Assembly (NCBI GenBank): GCA_032358255.1
Contig: JAULBX010011099.1
Coordinates: forward strand, 558,001 to 622,000
Length of the DNA: 64,000 nt
From: Heterotrichella gracilis
Taxonomy: Eukaryota > Sar > Xanthophyceae > Tribonematales > Xanthonemataceae
Reading direction: 5' to 3'
This document shows, piece after piece, positions 45,610 through 54,873 of the stretch. A program made the position numbers and the translations under genes. Position 1 is the first letter of the stretch. Every line of letters starts with the position of its first letter. The notes under the pieces were generated by a model. The model had not been told where the DNA came from and did not search any database. It saw nothing but the letters and a program-made list of their open reading frames with translations.

Positions 45610-46632
45610 ATGTTAAAAAATGATTTACTCTTAAGAGCCGCAAAAGGATTAGAAGTGGAACGCGCCCCGGTTTGGTTGATGCGTCAAGCAGGACGTGTAT
45701 TGCCCGAATACCGGGCTACCCGCGCTAAAGCAAAAAACTTTATTGAATTTGTAAAAAATCCGGAACTGGCTTGCGAGGTAAGTATTCAGCCGGTGGATAT
45801 TTTAGGGGTAGATGCCGCGATTATTTTTAGCGATATTTTAACCATTCCGGAGGCCATGGGTCTTCCGTACCAAATGATTGAGGCAAAAGGTCCTTGGTTT
45901 GAGAACACAGTTAAAAATAAAGCCGATGTAGATAAGCTTAAAATTGCGGAGGCCGGTGATCTGGATTACGTGATGCAGGCCCTAAAACTCACCAAAAAAG
46001 AATTAAATAACCGTGTGCCTTTGATTGGTTTTGCGGGAGCGCCCTGGACCATCTTCGCCTACATGATTGAAGGCAGTGGCAGTAAAACCTTTAGCAAAGC
46101 CAAACAATTTTTATACACGCAGCCGGAAACAGCGCATTTGCTTTTAGAAAAGATCACACAAAGCACCATTAATTATTTAAAAGGTCAAGTGGCTTCAGGA
46201 GCTGATATCGTTCAGTTATTTGATTCATGGGCCGGTATTTTGAGTGAGGACATGTATTATGAATTTTCTTTAAACTATATTTCAAAGATCTGCGATGCCT
46301 TGTCACCATTGGTACCGGTAACGGTATTTGCAAAAGACGCGCATTATGCGGTTCAAAAAATTTCTGAAACGAGTTGTTCTTCTATTGGTTTAGATTGGAC
46401 GATCAATCCATTAACGGCCCGTAAACAAGCCGGTACCAAGACTTTGCAAGGCAATGCCGATCCGTGTTTATTATATGCCGATGCCGAAAAAATTATTTCT
46501 GAAACCACAAAAATGTTGCATGCTTTCGGCAAACAGCGCTATATCTGTAATTTAGGACATGGTTTGTATCCGGACATTGATAAACAAAAAGTGCGTTTGT
46601 TTGTAGATGTGGTGAAGGAGTTTAAGTGGTAG
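45610..46632 (+). CDS. hemE: Uroporphyrinogen decarboxylase
   Basis: A 340-residue HemE, which removes four acetate carboxyls from uroporphyrinogen III to give coproporphyrinogen III in heme synthesis. The signature [15 protein letters not shown] is at residues 21-35; conserved [12 protein letters not shown] and [16 protein letters not shown] follow, and the C-terminal GNADPCLL and FNLGHGL-like block ([10 protein letters not shown]) is present. Length is normal. A TAAATTTG box at 45598-45605 lies so close to the ATG that, if used, the transcript would be nearly leaderless. It is divergent from the M1 peptidase gene. Confidence 0.97.
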   Translation: MLKNDLLLRAAKGLEVERAPVWLMRQAGRVLPEYRATRAKAKNFIEFVKNPELACEVSIQPVDILGVDAAIIFSDILTIPEAMGLPYQMIEAKGPWFENTVKNKADVDKLKIAEAGDLDYVMQALKLTKKELNNRVPLIGFAGAPWTIFAYMIEGSGSKTFSKAKQFLYTQPETAHLLLEKITQSTINYLKGQVASGADIVQLFDSWAGILSEDMYYEFSLNYISKICDALSPLVPVTVFAKDAHYAVQKISETSCSSIGLDWTINPLTARKQAGTKTLQGNADPCLLYADAEKIISETTKMLHAFGKQRYICNLGHGLYPDIDKQKVRLFVDVVKEFKW

Positions 46633-46649
46633 TACGGTACTTTTTCAAC

Positions 46650-46815
46650 ACAGAGGGCACGGGAGCACTGAGGCACAGTGAATTTCTGATAGAACAGTAT
46701 TTATAGGAGAGGCAGAAACCACAAAGGACACAGAGAAAAAACCACAAAGACACTATGAGTAACATTTTTCTTTGTGACCTCCGTGAAAAACTTTGTGACC
46801 TCCGTGTTAAAAAAT
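46650..46815. repeat. Dispersed CTCTGTG/CACAGAG repeat copy
   Basis: Short units such as CACAGAGGGCACGGGAGCAC, CACAAAGGACACAGAG and their opposite-strand forms CTTTGTGACCTCCGTG alternate here, forming imperfect inverted repeats. The same vocabulary returns at 49680-49812, 50756-51250 and 52960-53766. Confidence 0.65.
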
Positions 46816-46822
46816 AGTGAGT

Positions 46823-47458
46823 ATGAAAACAGCGATCATCATAGGTTCCACCGGATTAGTAGGTTCGCATTTAGTAGAACAACTTACGCGATCGGAGTAT
46901 TATTCTAAGATAATTCTTTTAAACAGAAAAAAATCTACCTACGCGCATGCGAAGATCGAAGAACATATTATCAATTTTGATCATCCTGATCTGACTCAAA
47001 TTAAAGGAGAAGATATCTTTTGTGCTATTGGCACTACACTTAAAAAGGCTGGCAGTAAAGAGGCACAGTATAAAATCGATTGTGAATACCCAACACTCTT
47101 CGCTAAGCTATTAAGGGGAAGTCATTCCGAACAATTTATTCTGGTTTCAAGTTTAGGAGCCAATGCGGAGTCGGGTAATTTTTATTTACGTACCAAAGGC
47201 CAATTAGAAAAAAATCTTGAATACCTGCATTTCCATAGCCTCTTGATTGTTCGGCCTTCACTCATTTTGGGCGATCGAAAAGAATTTCGTTTAGGTGAAA
47301 AGATCGGCACCATTGTAATGAAAGCACTTGGATTAGTGATGCTTGGTCCGCTCAAAAAGTACAAAGGCGTGCAAGCCTCTGCCATTGCGGCAAAAATGAT
47401 CGCGGTGGCGAATCAGCATTTAAACGGCAAACATATTTTTGAGTCGGATAGCATATAA
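46823..47458 (+). CDS. NAD(P)-binding Rossmann protein (NAD-dependent epimerase/dehydratase-like)
   Basis: A 211-residue extended-SDR-like protein. I start at the ATG 46823; a GTG two codons earlier is possible. The dinucleotide motif GSTGLVGSHL is near the start (GxxGxxG). A region with FCAIGTTLKKAGSKEAQYKID and LVSSLGANAESGNFYLRTKG is typical of the small YbjT/HTATIP2-like group, which includes quinone oxidoreductase relatives. It should bind NADPH; substrate unknown. The gene lies downstream of hemE with a repeat-rich spacer and is followed by a structured element before typA. Confidence 0.85.
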   Translation: MKTAIIIGSTGLVGSHLVEQLTRSEYYSKIILLNRKKSTYAHAKIEEHIINFDHPDLTQIKGEDIFCAIGTTLKKAGSKEAQYKIDCEYPTLFAKLLRGSHSEQFILVSSLGANAESGNFYLRTKGQLEKNLEYLHFHSLLIVRPSLILGDRKEFRLGEKIGTIVMKALGLVMLGPLKKYKGVQASAIAAKMIAVANQHLNGKHIFESDSI

Positions 47459-47560
47459 GTTTCGAGATAGATTCAATTGTATTTGTACGGAAGTTTATTC
47501 TTACGTATCCAATAGTATGAATTTACTTGTCAAAATATGAACGATTGTTACTAAACGGAA

Positions 47561-47667
47561 TGCCGCGCCAGGGATTGAGCCATTGTTTGAGCTCCTTTTC
47601 AGGCGAAACGGAACTATTCCAATTACGCCTGAAAAGAGCGAGTGGTGAAAGCCCGCCAGGGCGCCCA
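47561..47667 (+). ncRNA. Candidate structured RNA element, Flavo-1-like
   Basis: An 11-bp perfect hairpin, CTTTTCAGGCG (47595-47605) / CGCCTGAAAAG (47626-47636), lies between the blocks CAGGGATTGAGC and GAGTGGTGAAAGCCCG. An outer stem, GCGCC (47565-47569) / GGCGC (47660-47664), can close it. This order (GATTGA..., TCCTTTT-hairpin-AAAAGA, GTGG..AAAGC) is one I recall from intergenic elements repeated in Flavobacteriia, possibly the Flavo-1 RNA; the name is tentative. Confidence 0.5.
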
Positions 47668-47773
47668 AAAAATAAATGAGTGATTTTTCCTCTTTTGCAC
47701 CCCTCTTAACGATTATTTAACCCTTTTTTAGAATACAAGTGACTATAAATGAGGCAAATTCATAAAAAATACC

Positions 47774-47781
47774 TATCTTTG
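47774..47781 (+). promoter_or_regulatory. -7 box of the typA promoter
   Basis: TATCTTTG fits TAnnTTTG exactly and lies 20 nt before the typA ATG. No -33 TTTG was found at the usual distance, so the promoter relies on the -7 box. Confidence 0.55.
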
Positions 47782-47801
47782 CCCCCTTAAAAAAACAATA
47801 A

Positions 47802-49613
47802 ATGTCCATAATTAGAAACATCGCCATCATTGCCCACGTTGACCACGGTAAAACTACCCTGGTTGATAAGATTTTACATACTTGTAATTTATTCCGTGAT
47901 AATCAGAAAACCGGAGAATTAATTTTAGATAACAACGATTTAGAGCGTGAACGTGGTATTACCATTTTAGCGAAAAACGTTTCGGTTCAATATAAAGGAA
48001 CAAAGATCAATATCATTGACACCCCGGGTCACGCTGACTTTGGCGGTGAGGTGGAGCGTGTGATGAACATGGCTGACGGTGTTATTTTATTAGTGGATGC
48101 TTTTGAAGGGCCAATGCCTCAAACACGTTTTGTGTTGCAAAAAGCTATTGAAGCCGGTAAAAAGGCTTTATTGGTTATTAATAAGGTAGATAAACCAAAT
48201 TGTCGTCCGGATGAAGTGCACGATGGTGTGTTTGATTTGTTCTTTAACTTAGGTGCAAACGAAGATCAATTGGATTTTCCTACTGTTTACGGTTCAAGTA
48301 AACAAGGTTGGATGGGTCCGGATTGGAAAAATCCGACAACAGATATTACTTATTTATTAGATCAGATTTTAGAAAAAATTCCTACTGCTCCTGAGCGTGT
48401 TGGAACTTTACAAATACAAATTACTTCCTTGGATTATTCGACCTTTATTGGTCGTATTGCGGTAGGACGTGTATTTCGTGGTCTTATAAAAGAAAACATG
48501 CCGGTGAGTGTTGTAAAACGCGATGGACGTATTCAAAAATCACGTGTAAAAGATCTATTCGTTTTTGATGGTTTAGGAAAGGTAAAAGTGTCAGAAGTTC
48601 AAACAGGTGATATTTGTGCCTTTACCGGAATTGAAGGATTTGAGATTGGTGATACCATTGCTGATTTTGATACACCTGAAGGAATGCCATTGATGCACAT
48701 TGATGAGCCTACCATGAGTATGTTGTTTACCATTAACAACTCTCCGTTTTTTGGAAAGGATGGTAAGTTTGTAACATCACGTCACTTACGCGACCGTTTA
48801 TACAAAGAGTTAGAGAAAAATTTAGCAATGCGTATTGAAGAAACGCCTTCACCGGATTCGTATTTGGTGTTTGGACGTGGTATTCTTCACTTATCGGTAT
48901 TGATCGAGACCATGCGTCGCGAAGGTTACGAATTACAATTAGGTCAGCCACAGGTAATCATTAAAGAAATTGATGGTGTGAAGTGTGAGCCAATGGAGGT
49001 CTTAACAGTAGACGTTCCAGAAGAATCATCAAGTAAAGTAATTGACTTAGTGAGTCAACGTAAAGGGGACATGATCATCATGCAACCAAAAGGCGATTTG
49101 ATTCACATGGAATTTGAAATTCCTTCACGTGGTATCATTGGATTACGTAATAACGTATTAACTGCAACTGCCGGTGAAGCGATCATGGCGCATCGTTTTA
49201 AAGCCTATGAGCCTTGGAAAGGAAATATTCCAAGTCGTATTGCAGGCGTTTTGATCTCTAAAGATAAAGGAAGCGCGGTAGCGTATTCGATTGATAAGTT
49301 ACAAGATCGTGGTAAATTCTTTATTGAAGCCGGTGAAGAAATTTACCCGGGAATGATCATTGGAGAACATATTCGTCCGGATGATTTAGTAGTGAACGTG
49401 TGTACAGAAAAACAATTAACGAACATGCGTGCATCAGGAACTGATGAGAAGATGCGTATTGTTCCAAAAATAAAATTCAGTTTAGAAGAAGCGATGGAAT
49501 ACATTCAACGTGATGAGTATGTTGAGATCACGCCAAGCTTTATTCGTTTACGTAAAATTCATTTGGATGAAAATACACGTAAGCGTATGGGGAAACAATT
49601 GGAGGCGCAGTAA
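47802..49613 (+). CDS. typA: Ribosome-associated GTPase TypA/BipA
   Basis: A 603-residue translational GTPase. G1 AHVDHGKTT is at residues 11-19, switch/G2 GITILAKN, G3 DTPGHADFGGEVERV, and G4 NKVDKPNCR. Domains II, III, V and the BipA-specific C-terminal domain follow at normal length. TypA binds the ribosome near the A site and helps 50S assembly and growth in cold or stress. A strong terminator follows at 49644-49672. The gene has its own -7 box and a short leader. Confidence 0.97.
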   Translation: MSIIRNIAIIAHVDHGKTTLVDKILHTCNLFRDNQKTGELILDNNDLERERGITILAKNVSVQYKGTKINIIDTPGHADFGGEVERVMNMADGVILLVDAFEGPMPQTRFVLQKAIEAGKKALLVINKVDKPNCRPDEVHDGVFDLFFNLGANEDQLDFPTVYGSSKQGWMGPDWKNPTTDITYLLDQILEKIPTAPERVGTLQIQITSLDYSTFIGRIAVGRVFRGLIKENMPVSVVKRDGRIQKSRVKDLFVFDGLGKVKVSEVQTGDICAFTGIEGFEIGDTIADFDTPEGMPLMHIDEPTMSMLFTINNSPFFGKDGKFVTSRHLRDRLYKELEKNLAMRIEETPSPDSYLVFGRGILHLSVLIETMRREGYELQLGQPQVIIKEIDGVKCEPMEVLTVDVPEESSSKVIDLVSQRKGDMIIMQPKGDLIHMEFEIPSRGIIGLRNNVLTATAGEAIMAHRFKAYEPWKGNIPSRIAGVLISKDKGSAVAYSIDKLQDRGKFFIEAGEEIYPGMIIGEHIRPDDLVVNVCTEKQLTNMRASGTDEKMRIVPKIKFSLEEAMEYIQRDEYVEITPSFIRLRKIHLDENTRKRMGKQLEAQ

Positions 49614-49643
49614 TAGTTTCTAAATGTATTGATTTAATAAAAG

Positions 49644-49672
49644 AGCCCTGATCGGAAGATTGGGGCTTTTTT
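49644..49672 (+). terminator. Intrinsic terminator of typA
   Basis: AGCCC (49644-49648) and GGGCT, with an inner TGATC/GATTG stem (two G-U pairs), then TTTTTT. Confidence 0.85.
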
Positions 49673-49679
49673 GTTTGAT

Positions 49680-49812
49680 AGACCACTCAGGCACTTAGGG
49701 CACTGAGAGACACTAAGAAGATTTATTAGCAGCAACATTTTAGGTTTTTAAAATATTTTGCATTCTCCGTGACCTCCGTGAAAAACTCCGTGTTCTTTGT
49801 GTTTAAAAATGA
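49680..49812. repeat. Dispersed CTCTGTG/CACAGAG repeat copy
   Basis: Contains CACTTAGGGCACTGAGAG and, on the opposite arm, CTCCGTGACCTCCGTGAAA, CTCCGTGTTCTTTGTGTTTA. Same family as 46650-46815. Confidence 0.65.
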
Positions 49813-50000
49813 ACAATGATCGCAGTTTTTTGAACAAAGGCGAGTCCTTAATTATCAAAGGAAGTTACACCCTACTCAACTTATTTTAGGTTTTCATTTG
49901 GAATAAAAAATTTCATTATCCTAAGTCAAAAAACCAAAGGTGTTTAGCAATCGACAAAATCTTTTTATATTTGATCACAGCAAAAGCACAAAAAGGAATC

Positions 50001-50738
50001 ATGAGTTTAAACGACATTGAATGTAAAAATTGTGGCAACATGTTCCATGGGCATTTTTGCAATAATTGTGGTCAGAAGTCGGCTACACATCGAATTGATC
50101 TGAAACACTTACTGCACGATTTTTTTCATGCCTTTACGCACTTGGACAAAGGATATTTGCACACTGCTAAAGAAATGCTTGTTCGTCCGGGACATACGGT
50201 ACGTGAATATCTTCATGGTAAGCGGGTCGATCATCCTAATCCAATTTTGATGTTGATCATCATTGGGGGTTTATGTTCCCTCACCTATTACAATTTTGAA
50301 TTAAAACTGGTGAGTGCATTTAAAATAAGTGAATTAGACGGCGGCTTACATGCTATTGACTCTAAGTTTTTTGCACTCTTGTATGTGAGCTACAGTGTAC
50401 TGCTTTCTTTTCTTGATTTTATTTTTTTTAGAAAAAGAGGCTATAATTTTACCGAGTATTTTATTCTGAACGCTTTTATTTCAACTCAAATTTTATTGTC
50501 GCAACTTTTGCTTGTTCCTGTTTGGTTGGCAGGAAAAGGCTTGGGAATAAGCGTGTTCATTCGATTAATTGTTGGATTCATTTACATGGCTTATTTGGTC
50601 TTTGTGAGACATCAGTTCTTTGAAATCAACAAACATCCACAAAGCAGACTGGCGCTGTTTTTTGAAGCATTTATTTTTATCAGCATTTTTTTACTTGTCA
50701 GCTACAGAAATTTTTTAGAGTTGTTTTCCGGGAATTAG
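50001..50738 (+). CDS. DUF3667 membrane protein with N-terminal zinc ribbon
   Basis: A 245-residue protein. The ATG at 50001 follows AAAGGA and gives the usual start of the family; a TTG 30 nt upstream is unlikely. The N-terminus has the zinc-ribbon CKNCGNMFHGHFCNNCGQ. HRIDLKHLLHDFFHAFTHLDKG then matches the conserved DUF3667 segment, with TAKEMLVRPGHTVREYLHGKR. Four or five hydrophobic helices follow. The family is widespread in Bacteroidota and unassigned; a membrane location with the zinc ribbon inside is likely. Confidence 0.9.
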   Translation: MSLNDIECKNCGNMFHGHFCNNCGQKSATHRIDLKHLLHDFFHAFTHLDKGYLHTAKEMLVRPGHTVREYLHGKRVDHPNPILMLIIIGGLCSLTYYNFELKLVSAFKISELDGGLHAIDSKFFALLYVSYSVLLSFLDFIFFRKRGYNFTEYFILNAFISTQILLSQLLLVPVWLAGKGLGISVFIRLIVGFIYMAYLVFVRHQFFEINKHPQSRLALFFEAFIFISIFLLVSYRNFLELFSGN

Positions 50739-50755
50739 AACAGTATACCACTACA

Positions 50756-51250
50756 CCACTCACCACTAAGTCCGATAGCTATCGGACACTTAGTGCACTT
50801 AGAACCACTAAGAACAAAGTCAAAGCAAGAATCCCTCTGTGGCTCCGTGCTTCATGACTCTGTGTCAATTAAATTACTCTTCGAACCTGGCTCCCGATAA
50901 TCTTTTATAGCGAAGAGTTGCAAATTTTTTTTAGAGGCATTCTCCGACAATTAAAGCGCTAAGCGCACTTAGAACCACTAAGAACAAAGTCAAAGTAAGA
51001 ATCCCTCTAAGCCTCTGAGCCTCCGTGCCTCATGTGTCTCTCTGTCAATTAAATTTCTCTTCGAATGTGGCTCCCCATAGTCATTTATAGTGAATAGTTG
51101 CAGAAATTTTTTAGAGACATTCTCCGACAATTAAAGCGCTAAGCGCATTAAGGACCACTAAGACTTAATCAAGTTAAGAGTCCTCTGAGCCTCCGTGCCT
51201 CACGTGTCTCTGTGTCAAATAAAAGATTGTGCCAACTTTGCTCCCGATAG
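50756..51250. repeat. Three tandem copies of a 170-180 bp repeat
   Basis: Units start with CTTAGAACCACTAAGAAC-type sequence near 50796, 50966 and 51146 (last one CATTAAGGACCACTAAG), and each contains CCTCCGTGCCTCA..., TCTGTGTCAATTAAA, CTCTTCGAATGTGGCTCCC and GACAATTAAAGCGCTAAGCGC. Period 170 then 180 bp. The CTCCGTGCCTC core links it to the dispersed family. Confidence 0.75.
50771..50786. repeat. Perfect 16-bp palindrome
   Basis: TCCGATAGCTATCGGA. Diverged relatives of the CCCGATA...TATCGGG type occur at 19666 and 52975 in this window. Confidence 0.7.
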
Positions 51251-51524
51251 CTAACAGGATTTGCGCGTAACAATAAGATCCAAACGTTCAACTATCTTAA
51301 TAAACTGTTAGTAATAAAATGTGCAAGTCATTCTTCAATACTTTACTTTCATCAAAACCAAATCACCTAATTATGATCTATTCTATCCCTCATCTCTCCC
51401 TTAAAAATGGTAAACCCTTAACAACCATTCTGATAGAATAAACAGCTTCCTGTTCACATCAATTTTGGTCTTAACAAATAAAGCAATTCTCAATTTATAG
51501 TTTTATCTCAAGTTATTTTAATTC
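51251..51524. other. Leader/promoter region of phoH, no gene
   Basis: AT-rich 270 bp between repeats and the PhoH start. I see no reliable -33/-7 pair; candidate TTTTGG and TATAGTTTTA boxes are not at good spacing. Confidence 0.4.
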
Positions 51525-52877
51525 ATGTCTATGGCTAAACGTGCAGGCAAAACAAGTATCGGCGAACGAAAAATATTTGTACTAGATACCTCTGTTATTA
51601 TTTACGATCACACTGCGATGAGGAACTTTGCAGAACACGATGTGGTGATCCCAATTACAGTTCTTGAAGAGTTAGATAACTTTAAGAAGGGTAACGATAC
51701 TAAAAATTATTCGGCCCGCGAATTTACGCGGTACATTGATAAACATAGTCAGGAAAGTCTTCAAAACTGGACATCCATCAACGGCCCAACCCGTGGCAAG
51801 TTCAAAATTGAACTCAATAGTTCTTCAAAAGTCAATGCTGAAAAAATATTTGACGACCGTAAAGCCGATCACCGCATTTTAAATACGGCTTTGTATGTTT
51901 CAGAAACACATCCCGGACGAAAGGTGATATTAGTGACCAAAGATGTGAACCTTCGCATTAAAGCAAAGAGTTTAAATTTATTGGCCGAAGACTATGAAAC
52001 CGGAAAAATTAAATCGGTGGATGAGCTTTACACCGGCAATACAGAGGATGTAAAAGCCACGAATGAACAGATCTCTACCATTTATAATAAAGGCAATTGT
52101 CCGGCGAAACCAATTCTAAAAAGAGGCGGTGTACCAAATCATTATTATGTATTGAAGAATGGTTCACAAAGTGTATTAGCGCGTTATAATCAGGAGGATG
52201 ATACCATGCAGCGCGTAATTAAAACCGCTGCCTTTGGGGTGATTCCTAAAAATGCAGAACAGGCTTTTGCTTTGGATGCTATTATGAATCCGGATATTAA
52301 ACTGGTTACCATTCAAGGTGTGGCGGGAACAGGTAAAACCTTGTTGTCGCTTGCCGGAGCCTTAGAATTAAGAAGAAATTACCATCAAATTTATTTAGCC
52401 CGTCCTATTGTGCCATTAAGTAATAAGGATATTGGTTACTTACCCGGCGATGTAAATTCTAAATTAAATCCTTACATGGAACCATTGTGGGATAATTTAA
52501 AATACATCCGTTCACAATTCAGTGAAAAAGACAAAGAACACAAACAATTGAATGAAATGGTAGAAGCGCAAAAATTAGTGGTTTGTCCTTTAGCCTATAT
52601 TCGTGGAAGAAGTTTGAGTAATGTGTTTTTTATTGTAGATGAAGCGCAAAACTTAACGCCGCATGAGGTGAAGACCATTATTACCAGAGCAGGCGAGAAT
52701 ACAAAGATTGTTTTCACCGGAGACATCAATCAAATTGATACACCTTACTTAGATTCGCAAAGTAATGGCTTAAGTTATTTGATTGATAAGGTAAAAGGTC
52801 AACCTTTGTATGCACATATTACCTTGCAAAAAGGAGAAAGAAGCGAACTCGCTAACTTAGCAAACGACTTGTTATAA
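51525..52877 (+). CDS. phoH: PhoH2-type protein: PIN RNase domain fused to PhoH ATPase
   Basis: A 450-residue PhoH2-type protein. N-terminal PIN domain with acidic residues in FVLDTSVII (Asp21) and VLEELDNFK, and VTKDVNLRIKAKSL later. The PhoH ATPase domain has Walker A GVAGTGKT (265-272) and Walker B DEAQ (372-375). The family acts as an ATP-driven RNA helicase/ribonuclease. Start ATG 51525; ATG two codons later is possible. Its terminator is at 52901. PIN-PhoH fusions elsewhere often sit beside a small antitoxin-like gene; none is visible here. Confidence 0.94.
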   Translation: MSMAKRAGKTSIGERKIFVLDTSVIIYDHTAMRNFAEHDVVIPITVLEELDNFKKGNDTKNYSAREFTRYIDKHSQESLQNWTSINGPTRGKFKIELNSSSKVNAEKIFDDRKADHRILNTALYVSETHPGRKVILVTKDVNLRIKAKSLNLLAEDYETGKIKSVDELYTGNTEDVKATNEQISTIYNKGNCPAKPILKRGGVPNHYYVLKNGSQSVLARYNQEDDTMQRVIKTAAFGVIPKNAEQAFALDAIMNPDIKLVTIQGVAGTGKTLLSLAGALELRRNYHQIYLARPIVPLSNKDIGYLPGDVNSKLNPYMEPLWDNLKYIRSQFSEKDKEHKQLNEMVEAQKLVVCPLAYIRGRSLSNVFFIVDEAQNLTPHEVKTIITRAGENTKIVFTGDINQIDTPYLDSQSNGLSYLIDKVKGQPLYAHITLQKGERSELANLANDLL

Positions 52878-52900
52878 TTTTCCCTTAATTATGAGTGCAG

Positions 52901-52933
52901 ATCCCGGCTTTGAAAAAGGTCGGGATTTTTTTT
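52901..52933 (+). terminator. Intrinsic terminator of phoH
   Basis: ATCCCG (52901-52906) pairs with CGGGAT (52921-52926), extended by CTTT/AAAG, then a run of T. Confidence 0.85.
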
Positions 52934-52959
52934 GAATGATTATGTATTGTGATAATGAA

Positions 52960-53210
52960 ACGCATCCCGATAAATATCGGGAGACGCTGATTAGTGTGAT
53001 TAACGCAGATTTTCTTTATGTCCTCTGCGAAAACTTTGTGTCCTTTGTGTTAAAAGATGCAGAGTGTCTGTCGTAATTTCTTAACACGGAGGCCACTTCA
53101 AAGAAGTCCTTCGGACAAAGGGAGAGGCAACACAAAGGACACTAAATGAATCTTTATTTTTCGCAGGACAAAAGAGTAAACACTCTTTTGGGCCAGGTTG
53201 TGTGTTAGTA
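52960..53210. repeat. Mixed degenerate repeats and small hairpins
   Basis: Contains CCCGATAAATATCGGGA (52975-52991), CTTTGTGTCCTTTGTGTTAA, a hairpin with GTCC-TTC-GGAC, and the 9-bp perfect inverted repeat CAAAAGAGT (53169-53177) / ACTCTTTTG (53182-53190). No gene. Confidence 0.6.
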
Positions 53211-53766
53211 AAAATATCTATTTATGAAATTTAAGCTTGCCTAATTAATTACTCATCTGCGAAATCCGCGAAATCTGCGTCAGAAAAAATCATCACCTAT
53301 CTCTGTGCCTCTGTGCCTCCGTCGCCTCTGTGTTAAATTATTTTTCGCACAGCGAAAATATCTATTTGTGAAATTTAAGCTTGCCCAATTAATTACTCAT
53401 CTGCGAAATCTGTGTCAGAAAAAAATCATCACTTATCTCTGCGCCTCTGTGCCTCCGTCGCCTCTGTGTTGAATTAATTTTCGCGTAGCGAAAATATCTA
53501 TTTGTGAAATTTAAGCTTGCCCAATTAATTACTCATCTGAGAAATCTGTGTCAGAAAAAAATCATCACTTATCTCTGCGCCTCTGTGCCTCCGTCGCCTC
53601 TGTGTTGAATTACTTTTCGAGCAGCGAAAACATCTATTTGTGAAATTTAAGCTTGCCTAATTAATTACTCATCTGCGAAATCCGCGAAATCTGCGTCAGA
53701 AAAAAATCATCACCTATCTCTGTGCCTCCGTCGCCTCTGTGTTGAATTATTTTCGCGTAGCGAAAA
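53211..53766. repeat. Four-copy tandem repeat, period 136-144 bp
   Basis: Units begin at about 53211, 53355, 53491 and 53627, each starting AAAATATCTATTTGTG or a close variant and containing AAATTTAAGCTTGCC, ACTCATCTGCGAAATC, CTCTGTGCCTCCGTCGCC and TTGAATTA. Unit junctions carry TTCGCGTAGCGAAAA-like palindromes. The array runs up to the cheR stop region. Confidence 0.85.
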
Positions 53767-53769
53767 ATC

Positions 53770-54576
53770 CTAAATCTTCTTCCAGATCTTCTGTGTCCCC
53801 AATTGGTTGTATTTTTTTGCGATCGGGGAAAGTCTCAATGTTTCTTTTTCACCCAAGGCTAAGAATGAGTTCTTTGAAAGACTTTTATCAAATAATTCTA
53901 AAGCCCTGTTTTGTAATTCCTGATCAAAATAGATCAGTACATTTCTGCATAAAATAAGATCAAAGTCCTTGATATAACCATCATTGGCTAAACTATGCGT
54001 TTTAAATTGAATACAGTTTTGCAGATCCTCATTAAATATTTCGCCGGACTCACATCTCTCATAGTGCTTTGTAAAATCGCCGGTACCCCCGCTTAGTAAG
54101 TAATTTTTTTCATACACTTGCATTAAACTAATTGGGAATATTCCTTTTTGAGCTTTTTCAATAACACGTGGGTTTACATCTGTTGCCACAATTTCTGTTT
54201 TGTGTATTAGTCCGGCTTCTTTAAATAAGATTGCCACTGAAAATCCTTCTTCTCCTGTAGAACAACCCGCATTCCAGATGCGGATGTATGGGCGATCGGC
54301 TAGAAGAGGGATGACTTTATTTCTTAGATATAAAAAAAACAATTCATCTCTGAACATGGAAGTGACATTGACTGTGATGCGATCAATAAAATGATCGGCA
54401 TAATTTCTGTTCGTTCGTAATTTTAAACGCAGATCAGAAAAGGAAGTATATTTTTCAATGCTGTATAGTTTGTTGATCCTTCGGGTAAACGAATCTTTAG
54501 AATAAAAATTAAAATCGTATTGATACAATTCATTGAGATCATCTAAAATTAATTTTATTTCGAGTTCGCTTAACAC
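53770..54576 (-). CDS. cheR: CheR-type chemotaxis methyltransferase
   Basis: A 268-residue SAM-dependent MCP glutamate methyltransferase. The SAM-binding motif WNAGCSTGEEG (101-111) is intact, and FYSKDSFTRRINKL plus DHFIDRITVNVTSMFRDE match the N-terminal CheR domain. DLILCRNVLIYFDQE is the conserved C-terminal motif. No MCP, CheA, CheB or CheW gene is nearby, so in this genome it may be an orphan or work with a distant pathway. Such single CheR genes are common in Bacteroidota that lack flagella. Confidence 0.94.
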   Translation of the reverse strand: MLSELEIKLILDDLNELYQYDFNFYSKDSFTRRINKLYSIEKYTSFSDLRLKLRTNRNYADHFIDRITVNVTSMFRDELFFLYLRNKVIPLLADRPYIRIWNAGCSTGEEGFSVAILFKEAGLIHKTEIVATDVNPRVIEKAQKGIFPISLMQVYEKNYLLSGGTGDFTKHYERCESGEIFNEDLQNCIQFKTHSLANDGYIKDFDLILCRNVLIYFDQELQNRALELFDKSLSKNSFLALGEKETLRLSPIAKKYNQLGTQKIWKKI

Positions 54577-54847
54577 GGGTAAAAACGCTGAGGTTTAATA
54601 ATAGGATTATTTTATTGCATGAGAGTGAATAAAGATAAAGTTTTTTAGATACAGCTGTTAAGTAATATTAAATTGACTTGAGGTGACTTATTTGAGCTAA
54701 CTGACATTCAGCCGAATAGCATCAATTGTGCATTTTTGCCACAAAGTAAAAAATTAAGTTTATTTAATAATTAGTTTGCATAAAGCCGCAGATTAGCGTC
54801 TACCTTTGAAAGAGCAATCGATGTGCAAAATGATCTGATAAATTCAA
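54577..54847. other. Spacer with possible second promoter, no gene
   Basis: About 270 bp upstream of cheR (divergent) without an open frame of interest. TTTG (54775-54778), 22 nt, TACCTTTG (54801-54808) is an additional Bacteroidota-type promoter on the plus strand. Confidence 0.5.
54775..54808 (+). promoter_or_regulatory. Housekeeping-type promoter upstream of the small RNA
   Basis: TTTG (54775-54778), 22 nt, TACCTTTG (54801-54808). A transcript from near 54815 would run through the sigma-54 site and the small RNA to the same terminator. Confidence 0.6.
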
Positions 54848-54863
54848 TGGCACGAAATTTGCA
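54848..54863 (+). promoter_or_regulatory. Sigma-54 (RpoN) promoter
   Basis: TGGCACGAAATTTGCA matches the RpoN consensus TGGCACG-N4-TTGCA exactly, with GG at -24 and GC at -12. Transcription would begin near 54874. Confidence 0.7.
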
Positions 54864-54873
54864 AATAAAAATA

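Noticed and set aside
53211-53766. Possible CRISPR array
   Set aside because: Units are 136-144 bp, repeats are long and diverge gradually, and there are no short uniform repeats with unique spacers or nearby cas genes.
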